DNA from: Rhodospirillales bacterium
GTDB lineage: Bacteria > Pseudomonadota > Alphaproteobacteria > Rhodospirillales > Magnetospirillaceae
NCBI GenBank assembly: GCA_019455065.1
Contig: JACFNC010000001.1
Span: 310,001-374,000 of the forward strand
Direction: 5' to 3'
Length of the DNA: 64,000 nt
Part shown: positions 18,721-30,612 of the stretch, in pieces
How positions within the stretch are numbered: position 1 is the stretch's first letter
How the letters are laid out: each line of letters starts with the position of its first letter
Program-made: the position numbers and the translations under genes
The notes under the pieces: model-generated
Told to the model about the DNA's origin: nothing
The model's database searches: none
The model's input: the letters and a program-made list of their open reading frames with translations, nothing else

Positions 18721-19830
18721 TCACTCCTCGGCCGGGGCCATGGGCAGGAGCACTCGGAAAACGGTGCGTCGCGGCTGGCTGTCGCATTCGATCAGGCCGC
18801 CGTGATCGTCGATGATCTTCGCCACGAGGGCGAGCCCCAGCCCGGTGCCGGTATGCTTCGTGGTGACGAAGGGATCAAAGAGATGGGGCCGCAAATCCTC
18901 GGCGATCCCGCTTCCGTTGTCCTGTACGCTTACCATGAGCGGCAGATGGACGCGGGAGTCGCCGCCAGGGATCGCGAGTCGCACGCCGTGCTGATAAGCG
19001 GTGCTGAGCACGATCTCGCCGCCCTCCTCCGGCACTGCCTCGGCGGCGTTCTTCACTAGGTTGAGGAAAACCTGGATGAGTTGGTCGCGATTGCCCCAGA
19101 CCTTGGGCAAAGAGGGATCATAATTTTCCACGAACCGCACGTTCCGGGCGAAACCGCTCTCGGCCAGCCGCCGCACGTGCTCGAGAACCCTGTGGATATT
19201 GAGAGGGGCGCGATCGAGTGCGCGCCTCTCCGAGAAAACCTCCATCCGGTCCACCAAGGCGACGATGCGGTCCGCCTCCTCGCAGATCAGCTGGGTCAAC
19301 GCCCGGTCCTCGGGCGGCGCGCTTTGCTCCAGCAACTGCGCGGCGCCCCGAATTCCCGACAGTGGATTCTTCACTTCGTGAGCCAGGATCGCCGCCATCC
19401 CCGTGACCGATCGGGCGACGTTCCGGTGGCTCATATGGGCCCCCATCTTCGCGGCGATGGATTGCTCGTGCAGTGCGATCACGACCGATCCCGAGGCCTC
19501 GATCGGCGAGGCATCGACCGCGACCGTACGGTGGCCCGTGCGCGGGGTGTCCAGGATGATCCCGTACTCGGAAACGGCATTCCCCCCTCGCGCCTGCTCG
19601 ACCAGCATGAGCAGCGGGCTGTCGGGAGGCACCACCTGCGTCAATGTCTGGCTGCGCAACACGACGGCACCGCAGTCGAAGAACTGCTCGGCGGCGGCGT
19701 TGGCCTCCGTTATCCGCCCGGCCTCGTCGACGACCAAAATTACGGAACGCAGCGCGTCGAGGATCGCCGCCGCCTCAGGCGGCTGGACCATCCGGTCGGC
19801 TTGCCGTACCGCCGCCCTGCCATTCATCAC
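18721..19830 (-). CDS. ntrB: Nitrogen sensor histidine kinase NtrB
   Basis: A 369-residue cytoplasmic kinase/phosphatase without membrane segments. The N-terminal PAS domain is visible ([19 protein letters not shown]). The phosphoacceptor helix is [18 protein letters not shown], and the ATPase N and G boxes are [10 protein letters not shown] and [15 protein letters not shown] (GlnB) control is expected from the family. The start is GTG 19830 (or ATG 19827), overlapping the dusB stop as GTGA. Confidence 0.96.
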   Translation of the reverse strand: MMNGRAAVRQADRMVQPPEAAAILDALRSVILVVDEAGRITEANAAAEQFFDCGAVVLRSQTLTQVVPPDSPLLMLVEQARGGNAVSEYGIILDTPRTGHRTVAVDASPIEASGSVVIALHEQSIAAKMGAHMSHRNVARSVTGMAAILAHEVKNPLSGIRGAAQLLEQSAPPEDRALTQLICEEADRIVALVDRMEVFSERRALDRAPLNIHRVLEHVRRLAESGFARNVRFVENYDPSLPKVWGNRDQLIQVFLNLVKNAAEAVPEEGGEIVLSTAYQHGVRLAIPGGDSRVHLPLMVSVQDNGSGIAEDLRPHLFDPFVTTKHTGTGLGLALVAKIIDDHGGLIECDSQPRRTVFRVLLPMAPAEE

Positions 19831-20813
19831 GCCGCCTCGCGCTCGAGCAAGGGGGTATAGAACTCCAGGATCAGCCGACGGACCTTGGCCGCGTCCGGCG
19901 TGGCGTTCACGGCCGCCCGAAAGTCGCTCGAACCGGGCAGGCCCTTGCTGTACCAGGCCACGTGCTTGCGGGCGATCCGCCCGCCAACCTCGGACCCGTA
20001 ATGTTCGAGCATCGCCTCGTAGTGCTCGAGCAGAACGTCCAGGCGCTGACGCAGCGTCGGGTCCGGCTGGCGCTCGCCGTGGGCCAGGAAAGTCGCCACT
20101 TGGCCGGGAAACCAGGGGCGACCGTAGGCGCCCCGTCCGATCATCACGCCGTCGGCGCCCGAAACCGCCAACAGTTCGCGCGCGTCGTCGAGTGTCTGCA
20201 CGTCACCGTTGCCTACAACCGGAATGGTGACCGCCCGCTTGACTTCGCCGATGAAGGCCCAGTCGGCCCGCCCGCCATAAAATTGGCACCGAGTTCGGCC
20301 ATGGACCGTGACCATTCGGATGCCGCATTCCTCGGCGATGCGCGCCAGCCGCGGCGCGTTGCGGTTGGTCTCGTCCCAGCCCGTTCGCATCTTCAACGTC
20401 ACCGGCAGATCTACCGCCCTGACCACCGCCTCGAGGATGCGGGCGGCCGTCACTTCGTCTCGCATCAGGGCGGAACCGGCATCGCCTTTGACCACCTTCT
20501 TTACCGGGCAGCCCATGTTGATGTCGATGATGGCGGCGCCGCGGTCCTGATTGAGCTTTGCCGCCTCAGCCATCACCCTGGGCTCGCACCCCGCGAGCTG
20601 CACGGCCATGGGCTGCTCGTCGGCGCAGTTGGTCACCATCTTCATGGTCTGTCTGGTCTGGCGCACCATCGCCTCGCTGGCGATCATTTCCGACACCACC
20701 AGCCCGGCGCCCAAGCGCTTCACCAGGCGCCGGAACGGCATGTCGGTCACGCCCGACATCGGTGCCAACAGCACGCGATTGGCCAGCGTTACAGGACCGA
20801 TGCGAAAAGTCAT
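19827..20813 (-). CDS. dusB: tRNA-dihydrouridine synthase B (NifR3)
   Basis: FMN-dependent TIM-barrel enzyme reducing uridine in the tRNA D-loop. The 328-residue product has the catalytic Cys102 in [18 protein letters not shown], plus MTVHGRTR and VVGNGDV, typical of DusB. I start at ATG 20813, which has GAGAGGG upstream and the standard N-terminus [19 protein letters not shown]; the frame stays open to 20873. Its place as the first gene of the ntrBC operon explains the old name nifR3. Confidence 0.95.
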   Translation of the reverse strand: MTFRIGPVTLANRVLLAPMSGVTDMPFRRLVKRLGAGLVVSEMIASEAMVRQTRQTMKMVTNCADEQPMAVQLAGCEPRVMAEAAKLNQDRGAAIIDINMGCPVKKVVKGDAGSALMRDEVTAARILEAVVRAVDLPVTLKMRTGWDETNRNAPRLARIAEECGIRMVTVHGRTRCQFYGGRADWAFIGEVKRAVTIPVVGNGDVQTLDDARELLAVSGADGVMIGRGAYGRPWFPGQVATFLAHGERQPDPTLRQRLDVLLEHYEAMLEHYGSEVGGRIARKHVAWYSKGLPGSSDFRAAVNATPDAAKVRRLILEFYTPLLEREAA

Positions 20814-20895
20814 GCCGAATAGCCCTCTCTCATTCTGCATATGGAATGTGCAGCTCTGAGCCGGCAAACGCAATATGATTGAAAAATAGGCAAGT

Positions 20896-21696
20896 TCAGA
20901 CGAGCAGAATCTCGGTGACGAACTTGACCCCGGGATAAGCCAACGTAAGAAGCAAGTAGGCCAAGAGCACGATTCGCGCCGCCATCCGCCCGCGCATTCC
21001 GGTCAGGCGATGAGCGACCAGCAATCCGCCGATGACGAAAAAGGCCAGAAGGGACAACAGGGTCTTATGGTCGAACTTCAGCAACGCCCCGGTTTCGAAG
21101 TATTCCGTCGCCATGCCGGTCGCCAGCCCTGCGCCGAGAACCACCTCGGACGCCACCAACAACCACCCGGCCAGCCTCTCGCTATCGAAAACCGACGGCA
21201 GCATGCGGGTCAGGGCGTTGGGGCGCTTGGTCTTGAGTGCGCGTTCCTGGAGAAACGCCGCCAAGGCCGCGACGGCCGCGAGGGTAAGCAACCCGTAGGT
21301 CACGACCGACACAAGGATGTGTAATTGCAGCCATCCCGGCGGCGCGCTGGCGCTAAGCGGGGTTTCGCTGGCCTGGTGGAATGCCGACGCGAACAAGCCC
21401 AGGATCAACAGGTAAGGAACCAGCAGCGGTGCGAGCCGCCACGCCTGCCGCACGAGAATGGCGACACCCCCGAACAGGATCAGGCTGACGGCGATGCTGA
21501 CCCAGAGGGTAACCGACAGGCCGGTATGCCAGCTATCCGTCATTTGAATGCCGACCCAGGCGGCCGGGCCGGCAATCGCGAGCAGCAGGACCGCCCAGAA
21601 AACGCCGTCCTTGCCGGCCCCGCGGCGAAGCGGTACCAGGGCCGCCGGGATCAGGGACGCCAATGCGGCGAGATTGAACACCATGGCACTCGACAT
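20896..21696 (-). CDS. CcsA/YpjD-like inner-membrane cytochrome c assembly family protein
   Basis: A 266-residue polytopic protein with about eight hydrophobic segments (for example AALVPLRR flanks, [53 protein letters not shown]). Conserved histidines are seen in [26 protein letters not shown] and [12 protein letters not shown], as in the CcsA/CcmC/YpjD cytochrome c assembly family, where they may contact heme. The role of YpjD-type members is not settled. Start ATG 21696 is chosen because the longer frame runs into ispDF. It is divergent from ispDF and 82 bases upstream of dusB. Confidence 0.8.
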   Translation of the reverse strand: MSSAMVFNLAALASLIPAALVPLRRGAGKDGVFWAVLLLAIAGPAAWVGIQMTDSWHTGLSVTLWVSIAVSLILFGGVAILVRQAWRLAPLLVPYLLILGLFASAFHQASETPLSASAPPGWLQLHILVSVVTYGLLTLAAVAALAAFLQERALKTKRPNALTRMLPSVFDSERLAGWLLVASEVVLGAGLATGMATEYFETGALLKFDHKTLLSLLAFFVIGGLLVAHRLTGMRGRMAARIVLLAYLLLTLAYPGVKFVTEILLV

Positions 21697-21802
21697 GGCC
21701 GGGACTATAGCATTGTTTATGGCGTGGAAAAGAGCGCGCTTCGCCGGCGCCTTGGCAAGCCGGCCGCGAGCGCCTAGGGTACGGGCGAGACAGGGGGGCA
21801 AC

Positions 21803-22954
21803 ATGCCGGGATGCGTTGCTTTGATCGTGGCGGCGGGGCGCGGGCACAGGTTCGGCGGAGAGTTTCCCAAGCAATATGCCGACCTCGGCGGACGCCCCGT
21901 TCTCCGGCATAGCCTCGCGTTGTTCGCCTCCCATCCGCAGGTTGATGTCGTGCGCGCCGTCATCCATCCAGACGATCAAGAGCTTTACGAGAACTGTAGC
22001 CGCGGGCTCGCTCTGGCCGAACCGGTGCCGGGCGGATCAAGCCGTCAGGAGTCGGTTCGGCTCGGCCTCGAGAGTTTGGTGACACTGAATCCGGATTGCG
22101 TGCTGATTCACGATGGCGCGCGGCCGTTCGTCGACGGAGATATCATTGCGCGCGTGCTGTCCGCCCTCGCCGAGCACCCTGGTGCGGTCCCGGCCCTGCC
22201 CGTCAACGACACCTTGAAGCGGACCGACGCCGGCGTGATTACGAACACCGTCGACCGGACCGGCCTGTGGCGAGCGCAGACTCCCCAGGGGTTCCGCTTT
22301 GCCGACATACTCGCCGCACACCGCCGGGCGGCGGGCCGGGAACTGACGGACGACGCGGCCGTCGCCGAGGACGCGGGCCTGACGGTGGCAGTCGTCGCCG
22401 GAAGCGAGGCGAACGTCAAGATCACCACCGCCGAGGATCTGCGCCGCGCCGCCGCGGCATTGGCCGGACCCGCCGAAGTTCGCGTCGGGCACGGCTACGA
22501 CGTTCACCGCTTCGTGGCGGGACGCCCGCTGAGGCTCTGCGGCGTCGAGGTGCCGCACGACCGGGGGCTCGAAGGTCACTCGGATGCCGACGTCGCCTTG
22601 CACGCCTTGACCGATGCCCTTCTCGGCGCAATAGCCGCCGGCGACATCGGCCTTCACTTCCCGCCAGGCGATCCGAAATGGGCCGGCGCGTCGTCGGACA
22701 CTTTCTTGCGGCACGCGGCCGCCTTGGTCGAGGCGCGTGGCGGAGTGGTGTCCAACGTCGACATCACGGTCGTTTGCGAACGGCCGAAGGTCGCGCCCCA
22801 GAGGATGCGGATGGCTGCCAGCGTGGCCGCGATCCTGGGCATCGCGGTCGAGCGCGTCAGCGTCAAGGGAACCACCACGGAGGGACTTGGCTTCACGGGC
22901 CGCCGCGAAGGCATCGCCGCCCAGGCGATCGTCGCCGTCCGTCTTCCGTCTTAA
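21803..22954 (+). CDS. ispDF: Bifunctional IspD/IspF, MEP-pathway enzyme
   Basis: Fusion of MEP cytidylyltransferase (IspD, about residues 1-225) and MECDP synthase (IspF, from about 229). The IspD part has ALIVAAGRGHRFGGEFPKQY and DGARPFV. The IspF part has GHGYDVHRF with the zinc Asp/His pair, EGHSDADVALHAL and KGTTTEGLGFTGR. The two catalyse steps 3 and 5 of isoprenoid synthesis. This fusion is well known in Alphaproteobacteria. I use ATG 21803 (383 residues), preceded by a purine-rich GGGGGG. The 3' end overlaps the convergent cutA stop in TTAA. Confidence 0.97.
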   Translation: MPGCVALIVAAGRGHRFGGEFPKQYADLGGRPVLRHSLALFASHPQVDVVRAVIHPDDQELYENCSRGLALAEPVPGGSSRQESVRLGLESLVTLNPDCVLIHDGARPFVDGDIIARVLSALAEHPGAVPALPVNDTLKRTDAGVITNTVDRTGLWRAQTPQGFRFADILAAHRRAAGRELTDDAAVAEDAGLTVAVVAGSEANVKITTAEDLRRAAAALAGPAEVRVGHGYDVHRFVAGRPLRLCGVEVPHDRGLEGHSDADVALHALTDALLGAIAAGDIGLHFPPGDPKWAGASSDTFLRHAAALVEARGGVVSNVDITVVCERPKVAPQRMRMAASVAAILGIAVERVSVKGTTTEGLGFTGRREGIAAQAIVAVRLPS

Positions 22955-23274
22955 AGCTTTCCCGTCGTCTCGGCCGCGATCCAGTTCAGGAAGTCCGGAT
23001 TTCCCGCGACGATGGGAAGGGCGACGACGCAGGGACAGGAGTAGCTGTGCATGCGCTTCACCGCGGCAACCACATCCTCCACCATGTCGCGCCTGGTCTT
23101 CGCGATCACGACCGCCTCCTCGCCCGACTGTACTTCGCCTTCCCACCAATAATACGAGGTTATGCGTTCGATCACGTTGGCGCAGGCCGCGAGGCGCTCC
23201 TCGACGAGCCGCCGGGCGAGCGACTCCGCCTCCGTGCGGGAAGAGGCGGTAACATAGATGAGGCAGTGCTCCAT
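22951..23274 (-). CDS. cutA: Divalent-cation tolerance protein CutA
   Basis: A 107-residue trimeric ferredoxin-like protein linked to copper tolerance in E. coli, though its biochemical role is unclear. Family signatures are visible: AACANVI, YYWWEGEVQ, EEAVVIAKT and the C-terminal HSYSCPCVVALPI. ATG 23274 with GAGGG just upstream is used; an open frame continues into the tRNA gene and is not credible. It is convergent with ispDF, sharing the four bases TTAA. Confidence 0.93.
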   Translation of the reverse strand: MEHCLIYVTASSRTEAESLARRLVEERLAACANVIERITSYYWWEGEVQSGEEAVVIAKTRRDMVEDVVAAVKRMHSYSCPCVVALPIVAGNPDFLNWIAAETTGKL

Positions 23275-23333
23275 CTTGCCCTCCTCGCGAACGAAAGCCG
23301 TTGCCGCGGACATGAGGCAGGCGTGTGGTGAAT

Positions 23334-23410
23334 TGGTCGGAGCGGCGGGATTCGAACCCACGACCCCCAGTCCCCCAGACTGATGCGCTACCGGGCTGCG
23401 CTACGCTCCG
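23334..23410 (-). tRNA. tRNA-Pro (anticodon GGG)
   Basis: A 77-base cloverleaf on the minus strand including an encoded CCA. The acceptor pairs CGGAGCG with CGCTCCG. The D-arm has AGCGCAGCCCGGTAGCGC, the T-arm has GGTTCGAATCC, and the anticodon stem TCAGT/ACTGG encloses the loop CTGGGGG, with GGG at positions 34-36. It lies between cutA and merR, all on the same strand. Confidence 0.96.
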
Positions 23411-23482
23411 ACCAGGATCGCGCCGGATGTACCGGAACGCGAGGGCGCAATATAGCCACACCCCACCGGGATGGCAACCGCC

Positions 23483-23926
23483 TCAGCGGAGCAAACCACG
23501 CAACAGGTCGCGGAGTTCCCTAAGTTCCTGAAGAAGCTCCCGCAGGTCGTCGTTTTGCGTCCGCGAAGGGGCGGCATCCGTCCCCACGTCGCCCTTCTCC
23601 TCGGCGGCCCCGCCAACGACGTCGACCGGGCTTTTCGGCGCCTGTCGCGTCGCCCCCGTCTCGCGAAGGAGCTTCTGCACACCCTTGATGGTGTATCCGC
23701 TTGTGTAGAGCAGGTCGCGGATCTGCCGCAACAGCTCGACGTCGCCGGGTCGATAGTAGCGGCGCCCGCCGCCCCGCTTTACCGGCTTGATCTGTGGAAA
23801 CTTGCTTTCCCAGAAGCGAAGGACGTGCTGGGGGACGGATAGTTCCTCCGCCACCTCGCTTATCGTTCGGAAGGCCAACGCCGACTTTCCGGCGGGGCGA
23901 TCGATCTCCGCCGCGACCGTCATCAC
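23483..23926 (-). CDS. MerR-family transcriptional regulator
   Basis: A 147-residue regulator with an N-terminal winged helix ([25 protein letters not shown]...[11 protein letters not shown]) and a short C-terminal helix rich in leucine and arginine ([20 protein letters not shown]), probably a dimerisation coiled coil. No metal-binding cysteines are present, so the ligand is unknown. It always appears next to ihfA in this group of bacteria, here with a GTGA overlap. Start is GTG 23926 or the ATG at 23923. Confidence 0.92.
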   Translation of the reverse strand: MMTVAAEIDRPAGKSALAFRTISEVAEELSVPQHVLRFWESKFPQIKPVKRGGGRRYYRPGDVELLRQIRDLLYTSGYTIKGVQKLLRETGATRQAPKSPVDVVGGAAEEKGDVGTDAAPSRTQNDDLRELLQELRELRDLLRGLLR

Positions 23927-24240
23927 TCGGCGGCGTCGCCTTCGTCAACGCCGTCGTTGATGCGGTTCTTGAGAAGTTGGGACGGGCGGAAAACGAGCAC
24001 CTTGCGGGGGAAGATTGGCACCTCCTCGCCAGTCTTGGGGTTGCGTCCGACGCGCTGCCCCTTCTTCCTGACCGAGAAACTGCCGAACGACGAGATCTTG
24101 ACGGCTTCGCCGCGTGCCAGCGCTGACGATATTTCGCTCAGGACGCTTTCCAGCAAGTCGGCCGATTCGTTACGGGAAAGGCCCACCTCCTGGTAGACAG
24201 CCTCGCTGAGTTGCGCACGCGTCACGGTCTTCGGCGCCAT
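23923..24240 (-). CDS. ihfA: Integration host factor subunit alpha
   Basis: A 105-residue HU/IHF-fold DNA-bending protein that pairs with IhfB. The conserved arm [29 protein letters not shown] with the intercalating proline is visible, as is the N-terminal [16 protein letters not shown] 24240 is chosen for GAGGAAG upstream and the family start; the longer frame is not supported. A sigma-70-like promoter lies at 24275-24303. It should also support sigma-54 activation by NtrC elsewhere in the genome. Confidence 0.96.
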   Translation of the reverse strand: MAPKTVTRAQLSEAVYQEVGLSRNESADLLESVLSEISSALARGEAVKISSFGSFSVRKKGQRVGRNPKTGEEVPIFPRKVLVFRPSQLLKNRINDGVDEGDAAE

Positions 24241-24274
24241 TGCCGCTTCCTCACCCGCCAAGTTGACTTGAAGA

Positions 24275-24303
24275 ACCGTACTGGCTCTGCGGAAATTCGT
24301 CAA
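24275..24303 (-). promoter_or_regulatory. Candidate sigma-70 promoter for ihfA-merR
   Basis: On the minus strand TTGACG (24303-24298) and TACGGT (24280-24275) are 17 bases apart. Transcription would begin near 24268, about 28 bases before the ihfA start. It is the clearest promoter-like element in the fabH-ihfA gap. Confidence 0.5.
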
Positions 24304-24355
24304 TATCAGAGGGATGCGGGATTTCGTTGCTATGGCGCGCAAATCGATGGTTGCG

Positions 24356-25330
24356 CTAGAGGCGGGCTAAAGCTGCTCCCCAGGTGAAGCCGCCGCCCAT
24401 GGCCTCCATCAGGACCAACTGGCCCTGCTTCAGACGGCCACTCTCGACGCCGTCGGCGAGAGCCAGGGGAATCGAAGCCGCCGAGGTGTTGGCGTGGCGA
24501 TCCACCGTCATCACGATGCGATCGGTGGTCAGTCCCAGCTTTCGCGCGGTCCCTTCGATGATTCGCCGGTTTGCCTGATGAGGGACAAGCCAGTCGATGT
24601 CCCCCGCGGTGAGGTCGTTGGCAGCCAGCGTCTCGTTGATCACTTCGGCGAGGTTCACGACCGCGTGACGGAAAACCTCGCGTCCCTCCATGCGGACGTG
24701 GCCCGTGGTCCCACTGGATGACGGGCCGCCGTCGACGTAGAGCAGATTGTAATGGCGCCCGTCCGAGTGGAGATGGGTGGATAGGATACCCCGATCGCTT
24801 GCCGTCCCCGTGCCCTCGGTCGCGCGCAAGACCACCGCGCCGGCGCCGTCGCCGAACAGAACGCAGGTGGCCCGGTCTTGCCAGTCCAGAATGCGCGAGA
24901 ACGTCTCCGCGCCAATCACCAGGGCGGACCGCGCCTGCCCCAGGCGCAGAAAATTGTCCGCCACCGCCAGTGCGTAGATGAAACCGGAACAGACGGCCTG
25001 CACATCGAAAGCGGCCCCGCGCGTCATCCCCAGGCGCGCCTGGACCTTGGTCGCCGTGGCGGGAAACGTATGATCGGGGGTTGCCGTGGCCAGCACGATG
25101 AGGTCCAACTCTTCGCCGCGCATGCCGGCCGCCGCGAGTGCCCGCTCGGCGGCGGCAACCGCCAGGTCGGAGGTGCACTCCCCCTCGGCGGCGACGTGGC
25201 GCTGCCGAATTCCCGAGCGTTCGACGATCCACTCGTCCGTGGTGTCCACGAGTTTCGCCATTTCGTCATTCGTGACGACCCGTTCGGGGAGATAGGCCCC
25301 GCAGCCAACGATCAAAGAGCGAAGGAGCAT
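24356..25330 (-). CDS. fabH: 3-oxoacyl-ACP synthase III
   Basis: Condenses acetyl-CoA with malonyl-ACP to start fatty-acid synthesis. The 324-residue thiolase-fold protein has the catalytic triad Cys114 (AVCSGF), His251 (VPHQANRR) and Asn281 (NTSAAS). The start overlaps the plsX stop by one base (TAATG). The rpmF-plsX-fabH order is standard. It ends 115 bases before ihfA. Confidence 0.97.
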   Translation of the reverse strand: MLLRSLIVGCGAYLPERVVTNDEMAKLVDTTDEWIVERSGIRQRHVAAEGECTSDLAVAAAERALAAAGMRGEELDLIVLATATPDHTFPATATKVQARLGMTRGAAFDVQAVCSGFIYALAVADNFLRLGQARSALVIGAETFSRILDWQDRATCVLFGDGAGAVVLRATEGTGTASDRGILSTHLHSDGRHYNLLYVDGGPSSSGTTGHVRMEGREVFRHAVVNLAEVINETLAANDLTAGDIDWLVPHQANRRIIEGTARKLGLTTDRIVMTVDRHANTSAASIPLALADGVESGRLKQGQLVLMEAMGGGFTWGAALARL

Positions 25331-26379
25331 TAGCCGATCGCCGCCTGCGGAGCGGCTTTCTGAGCCGGATGGAGCCGCTCCAGTTCCTGTTTGATGCGGC
25401 CGTTGAAACCATGCGCCACCAAGTCGATGGCGACCCCGATGGCATTGGCGAAGCCCAGGGCATCGGTCCCGCCGTGGCTCTTCACGGCGATGCCGTTCAG
25501 TCCCAGGAACATGGCGCCATTATAGCGGCGCGGGTCGGTGCGCAACCTCACCTTGGTGAGGGCGGAGCGGGCAAGCAGGTAACCGAGTTTGGACATGAGC
25601 GAACTGCCGAATGCCTCGCGAAGAAGGGTGGCGTAAAGTTTGGCGGTTCCTTCCGCCGTTTTGAGGGCGATGTTGCCGGTAAACCCGTCCGTCACCACAA
25701 CGTCAACGGTGCCGGCACAAATGTCGTTGCCCTCGACAAAGCCGTGAAAGCTGATCGGCAGTTTGCTGTTGCGCAGGATGCCGGCCGCGGTCCTGACCGA
25801 TTCGTGGCCCTTTAGGTCCTCGGCGCCGACATTGAGGAGGCCGATGGTCGGCCGCTCGACCCCAAGGACCGCCCGGGCGAACACCTCGCCCATCACCGCG
25901 AATTCCACGAGATTGTTGGCATTACATTCCACGTTGGCGCCAAGATCCAACACGACCGTCTCGCCGCGCTCCGTCGGGAAAAGCCCGGCGATGGCCGGCC
26001 GGTCGATGCCAGGCAGCATGCGTAGAACGAACTTCGATACGGCCATCAGCGCGCCGGTATTGCCGGCCGAGACCACCCCCGCCGCCTCGCCCCTGGCGAC
26101 TGCGTCGACCGCCAACCACATGCTCGACTTGCGGCCGTTGCGCAACACCTGTGACGGCTTGGCGTCGTTCGAGACGGCGTCCTCGGTATGGCATATGGTC
26201 GCGTAGTCCCGCATGTCGGGAACGCCGTCGAGCAGCGGGCCGACGCGGGCCTCGTCCCCGTACAACAGGAACTTCACGTTGGGAAAGCGGTTGTGAGCAA
26301 GCTTGACGCCCTGGATGACGACGTCAGGCGCGTCGTCCCCGCCCATCGCGTCAAGTGCGATCGTCAACCGCGCGATCAC
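25330..26379 (-). CDS. plsX: Phosphate acyltransferase PlsX
   Basis: Makes acyl-phosphate from acyl-ACP for phospholipid synthesis. The 349-residue product has the N-terminal [11 protein letters not shown] and the central GANVEC and [23 protein letters not shown] family signatures. GTG start with GGAGGGAG upstream. It lies 33 bases after rpmF and is coupled to fabH. Confidence 0.96.
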   Translation of the reverse strand: MIARLTIALDAMGGDDAPDVVIQGVKLAHNRFPNVKFLLYGDEARVGPLLDGVPDMRDYATICHTEDAVSNDAKPSQVLRNGRKSSMWLAVDAVARGEAAGVVSAGNTGALMAVSKFVLRMLPGIDRPAIAGLFPTERGETVVLDLGANVECNANNLVEFAVMGEVFARAVLGVERPTIGLLNVGAEDLKGHESVRTAAGILRNSKLPISFHGFVEGNDICAGTVDVVVTDGFTGNIALKTAEGTAKLYATLLREAFGSSLMSKLGYLLARSALTKVRLRTDPRRYNGAMFLGLNGIAVKSHGGTDALGFANAIGVAIDLVAHGFNGRIKQELERLHPAQKAAPQAAIG

Positions 26380-26412
26380 GCTGCTCCCTCCGCAGGGCTT
26401 GTCAGCCGTCCC

Positions 26413-26601
26413 TTAGGACGAGGCTCCCGACTGGGCCACGACCTCGCGCCCGTCATAGTGGCCGCACGAGCCGCAGACGTGGTGGGGCTGCTTCATCTCA
26501 CCGCAGTTCGGGCATTCGGCATAGGCCGCCGGCTTCAGGCTGTGATGAGCCCGGCGCATGTTGCGGCGGGACTTCGATGTCTTCTTCTTTGGAACGGCCA
26601 T
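26413..26601 (-). CDS. rpmF: 50S ribosomal protein L32
   Basis: A 62-residue large-subunit protein. It starts [13 protein letters not shown] as L32 does, and has a zinc-ribbon with CPNC and CGSC pairs, so this is the zinc-binding (C+) form. The ATG at 26601 is used rather than a GTG three codons earlier. It heads the plsX-fabH operon. Confidence 0.97.
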   Translation of the reverse strand: MAVPKKKTSKSRRNMRRAHHSLKPAAYAECPNCGEMKQPHHVCGSCGHYDGREVVAQSGASS

Positions 26602-26648
26602 TTCACACACTCACGACAGATGCGGGCGCTTCTACCCGAAAGGCAGCC

Positions 26649-26677
26649 TTCTTATCCAAAAACCCCGGGAAGGGCAA
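26649..26677 (-). promoter_or_regulatory. Candidate promoter for rpmF-plsX-fabH
   Basis: On the minus strand TTGCCC (26677-26672) and TAAGAA (26654-26649) are 17 bases apart in the 90-base gap between yceD and rpmF. The rpmF ATG lies 48 bases downstream of the -10. Confidence 0.35.
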
Positions 26678-26691
26678 GCTGGATGCTGCTT

Positions 26692-27237
26692 TCAATCGGG
26701 CTTTCTTTTCAAGGCTTCGAGGGCGGCGAACGGATTTCGAGGCTCCCGCCCCTCCTCTTCGGCCTCCGGCCGATCTTCCTTCAGTGCGGCGCCCGGGGCT
26801 CGCGGGAAGGGATCGAGGGCCAAAGCCAGATGTTCGGCCACGGCTTCGCCCGTGTCAATGACACCATTGCGAATCGGCTCGGGTGGGTCGGCCTCATCGA
26901 GTGTCACCATGATGTCTAGCGCCTCCCGTTCGATACCCTCGGGCGGGGCATAGGCCAACTCGAAGGTCTCGTCCAAATGGGAACGCACCTCATCGAGCGT
27001 GACGCCGCATTGCTGCACCACGTCGGCCTCGAAGCGGCCCCGCAGACGGACGAGACTACTGCCGGACACGGGGCGCAGGCGCACCTCGGCGACCAGTCGC
27101 TCGAGCGAGACAAGTCCGAATCGCTTGGCCAGGGCGTCCCGCTCATGGCTGTCGGCTTGAATCTCCATGCTGGTCTCGCCCGGGCCGAGCTGACGCACGG
27201 CCACCGGCCGGGAAAACTCGGGCTGGATCTCCTTCAT
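26692..27237 (-). CDS. yceD: YceD family protein (DUF177)
   Basis: A 181-residue acidic protein of the DUF177/YceD family, commonly found immediately before rpmF. Relatives are linked to 23S rRNA accumulation and, in plants, to ribosome assembly. The central segment LRGRFEADVVQQCGVTLDEV matches the family. It is coupled to the preceding chaperone gene by an ATGA overlap. The product likely works in ribosome biogenesis, an inference from family and context. Confidence 0.9.
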   Translation of the reverse strand: MKEIQPEFSRPVAVRQLGPGETSMEIQADSHERDALAKRFGLVSLERLVAEVRLRPVSGSSLVRLRGRFEADVVQQCGVTLDEVRSHLDETFELAYAPPEGIEREALDIMVTLDEADPPEPIRNGVIDTGEAVAEHLALALDPFPRAPGAALKEDRPEAEEEGREPRNPFAALEALKRKPD

Positions 27238-27779
27238 TCGGGTCCCATCCCCGGAGCGCCAAAAGCCACCTCTCCGGCCATGAGTTTCGCCATTTCCTGC
27301 CTGTCGAGCGCGGCAACTTCGCGCCGCAGATAAGCCGACATGGCGGCAACCTGTTCGTCCGACGGCTCACTTTTTCGAAAAAGATTGCGGCGGAGCGCCT
27401 GCCCCAACTCCGACGCCTCGTCGTCCAAGGCCGAGTCATAGGCCGCAACCCGGCCATAGAACGCCTTGGCCATCGCCTTGACCCGCTTGCCGACGCTGAG
27501 GTCCCCCACGCCCATCTCGCGCAGGTTCTGATCCATGTCGGCGAACATGATGTCGAACAACGCCTGGGACAAGTGGGCCGCTTTGGGCCCAGCCCCACGC
27601 AGCCGCCGCATGACGAGAAAGGCGTGCAAGGCCACCATGTCGAACCGTCCGTCCACGGTATCTGGCACGCCCCCCGGCGCGTAGAATTCCACGCGGCGCG
27701 CCTGTGCCACGAGGCGTGCATAGAGAAGCCGGGCGGCCTCCTGATGCGGATCACTGCGGAAGAAGCGGGTTAGGGACAT
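27234..27779 (-). CDS. Ubiquinol-cytochrome c chaperone family protein (CBP3-like)
   Basis: A 181-residue protein of the ubiquinol-cytochrome c chaperone family, homologous to mitochondrial CBP3, which assists assembly of the bc1 complex. Family-like features are ARLVAQARRVEFYAPGGVPDTVDGRF, an MVALHAFLVMRRL helix and FDIMFADMDQNLREMGVGDL. The start is placed at ATG 27779 (MSLTRFF); the open frame extends 25 residues further but the extra part looks random. It is divergent from bamE, 99 bases away. Confidence 0.88.
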   Translation of the reverse strand: MSLTRFFRSDPHQEAARLLYARLVAQARRVEFYAPGGVPDTVDGRFDMVALHAFLVMRRLRGAGPKAAHLSQALFDIMFADMDQNLREMGVGDLSVGKRVKAMAKAFYGRVAAYDSALDDEASELGQALRRNLFRKSEPSDEQVAAMSAYLRREVAALDRQEMAKLMAGEVAFGAPGMGPE

Positions 27780-27878
27780 CGATTGGTCCGGGCGCTCTAT
27801 CGAAATGCTGGCCGGTGGGTGCGAGGAGTGTGATACCATGCCGGCCGAAATCATTCAGCAATGATAGAACCAGCCGAC

Positions 27879-28358
27879 ATGAAAACGACCTCTTTCCGCT
27901 CTCTGTTTCTCGCCGGACTTCTGGCGCCGGGCCTACTCGGGTGCGCGCCCATCGTCGATACCCGCGGCAATCAGCCGACGCCCGAGCGGTTGGCTGAGAT
28001 AAAGCCGGGTCAACTGAAGCGTGACGACGTGTTGGCGATTCTTGGCACACCATCGTCGGCGGCCCTCTTCGGCGACGACACTTGGTACTATATCAGCGCC
28101 CGCACCGAGTCCCTTGCCTTCTTCGCCCCGAAGACCGTCGAGCGTTCCGTTGTCGCGATTCGTTTCGCCAGGGATGGGGTGGTCGAACGCGTGGACACGC
28201 TGGCGCAGGGTGACGGCCGCGAGGTTGAGTTCGTCAAGAGGGAAACGCCGACCGCGGGCAAAGATTTGACGGTAATCCAGCAGCTTCTCGGAAACGTCGG
28301 CCGGTTCTCCTCGGATGCGCCCTCGAGCGGGGGCTACGTGCCCGGCGGCGACCGGTAG
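27879..28358 (+). CDS. bamE: Outer-membrane assembly lipoprotein BamE
   Basis: Small lipoprotein of the BAM beta-barrel assembly machine (SmpA/OmlA family). A signal peptide ends in the lipobox LLGC with Cys22. The SmpA fold is visible in IKPGQLKRDDVLAILGTPS and TWYYISARTE. I use MKTTSF at 27879; an in-frame ATG at 27861 would add six residues. The mature protein ends in a Gly/Ser-rich tail. Two tandem hairpins follow and separate it from convergent hppA. Confidence 0.92.
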   Translation: MKTTSFRSLFLAGLLAPGLLGCAPIVDTRGNQPTPERLAEIKPGQLKRDDVLAILGTPSSAALFGDDTWYYISARTESLAFFAPKTVERSVVAIRFARDGVVERVDTLAQGDGREVEFVKRETPTAGKDLTVIQQLLGNVGRFSSDAPSSGGYVPGGDR

Positions 28359-28374
28359 AGACAAAAGACAAAGA

Positions 28375-28402
28375 AACGCCCCGCAGTTTCCTGCGGGGCG
28401 TT
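28375..28402. terminator. First hairpin between bamE and hppA
   Basis: A perfect 12-bp stem AACGCCCCGCAG/CTGCGGGGCGTT with a TTTC loop. Seen from the minus strand it is followed by a T-rich TTCTTTGTCTTTT, so it can serve as an intrinsic terminator for hppA. Together with the next hairpin it forms a back-to-back bidirectional terminator. Confidence 0.8.
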
Positions 28403-28411
28403 CACGGTAAA

Positions 28412-28443
28412 GGCCCCGGGGCATCGCCCCGGGGTCCTTTTTT
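28412..28443 (+). terminator. Second hairpin, intrinsic terminator for bamE
   Basis: A GC-only stem CCCCGGGG with flanking GG/CC and an ATC loop, followed by six T residues (28438-28443) on the plus strand. It ends 3 bases before the hppA stop codon. It should end bamE transcripts. Confidence 0.85.
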
Positions 28444-28446
28444 GTA

Positions 28447-30525
<2,079 letters not shown>

Positions 30526-30581
30526 TGTGGTGATCCTATCCCCCTGGATGCAGTGAACGCCCCGCCGGTTCCAAAACGCCA

Positions 30582-30612
30582 CCTACCCGACAAACTGCGT
30601 TCGTCGGGTAGG
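30582..30612 (-). promoter_or_regulatory. Leader hairpin upstream of hppA
   Basis: CCTACCCGAC and GTCGGGTAGG form a 10-bp perfect stem with an 11-base loop. The hairpin lies about 57 to 87 bases before the hppA start. There is no following T-run in the hppA direction, so it does not look like a simple terminator. It may be a leader structure or an operator. The rest of 30526-30723 is more AT-rich but no confident promoter was chosen. Confidence 0.4.
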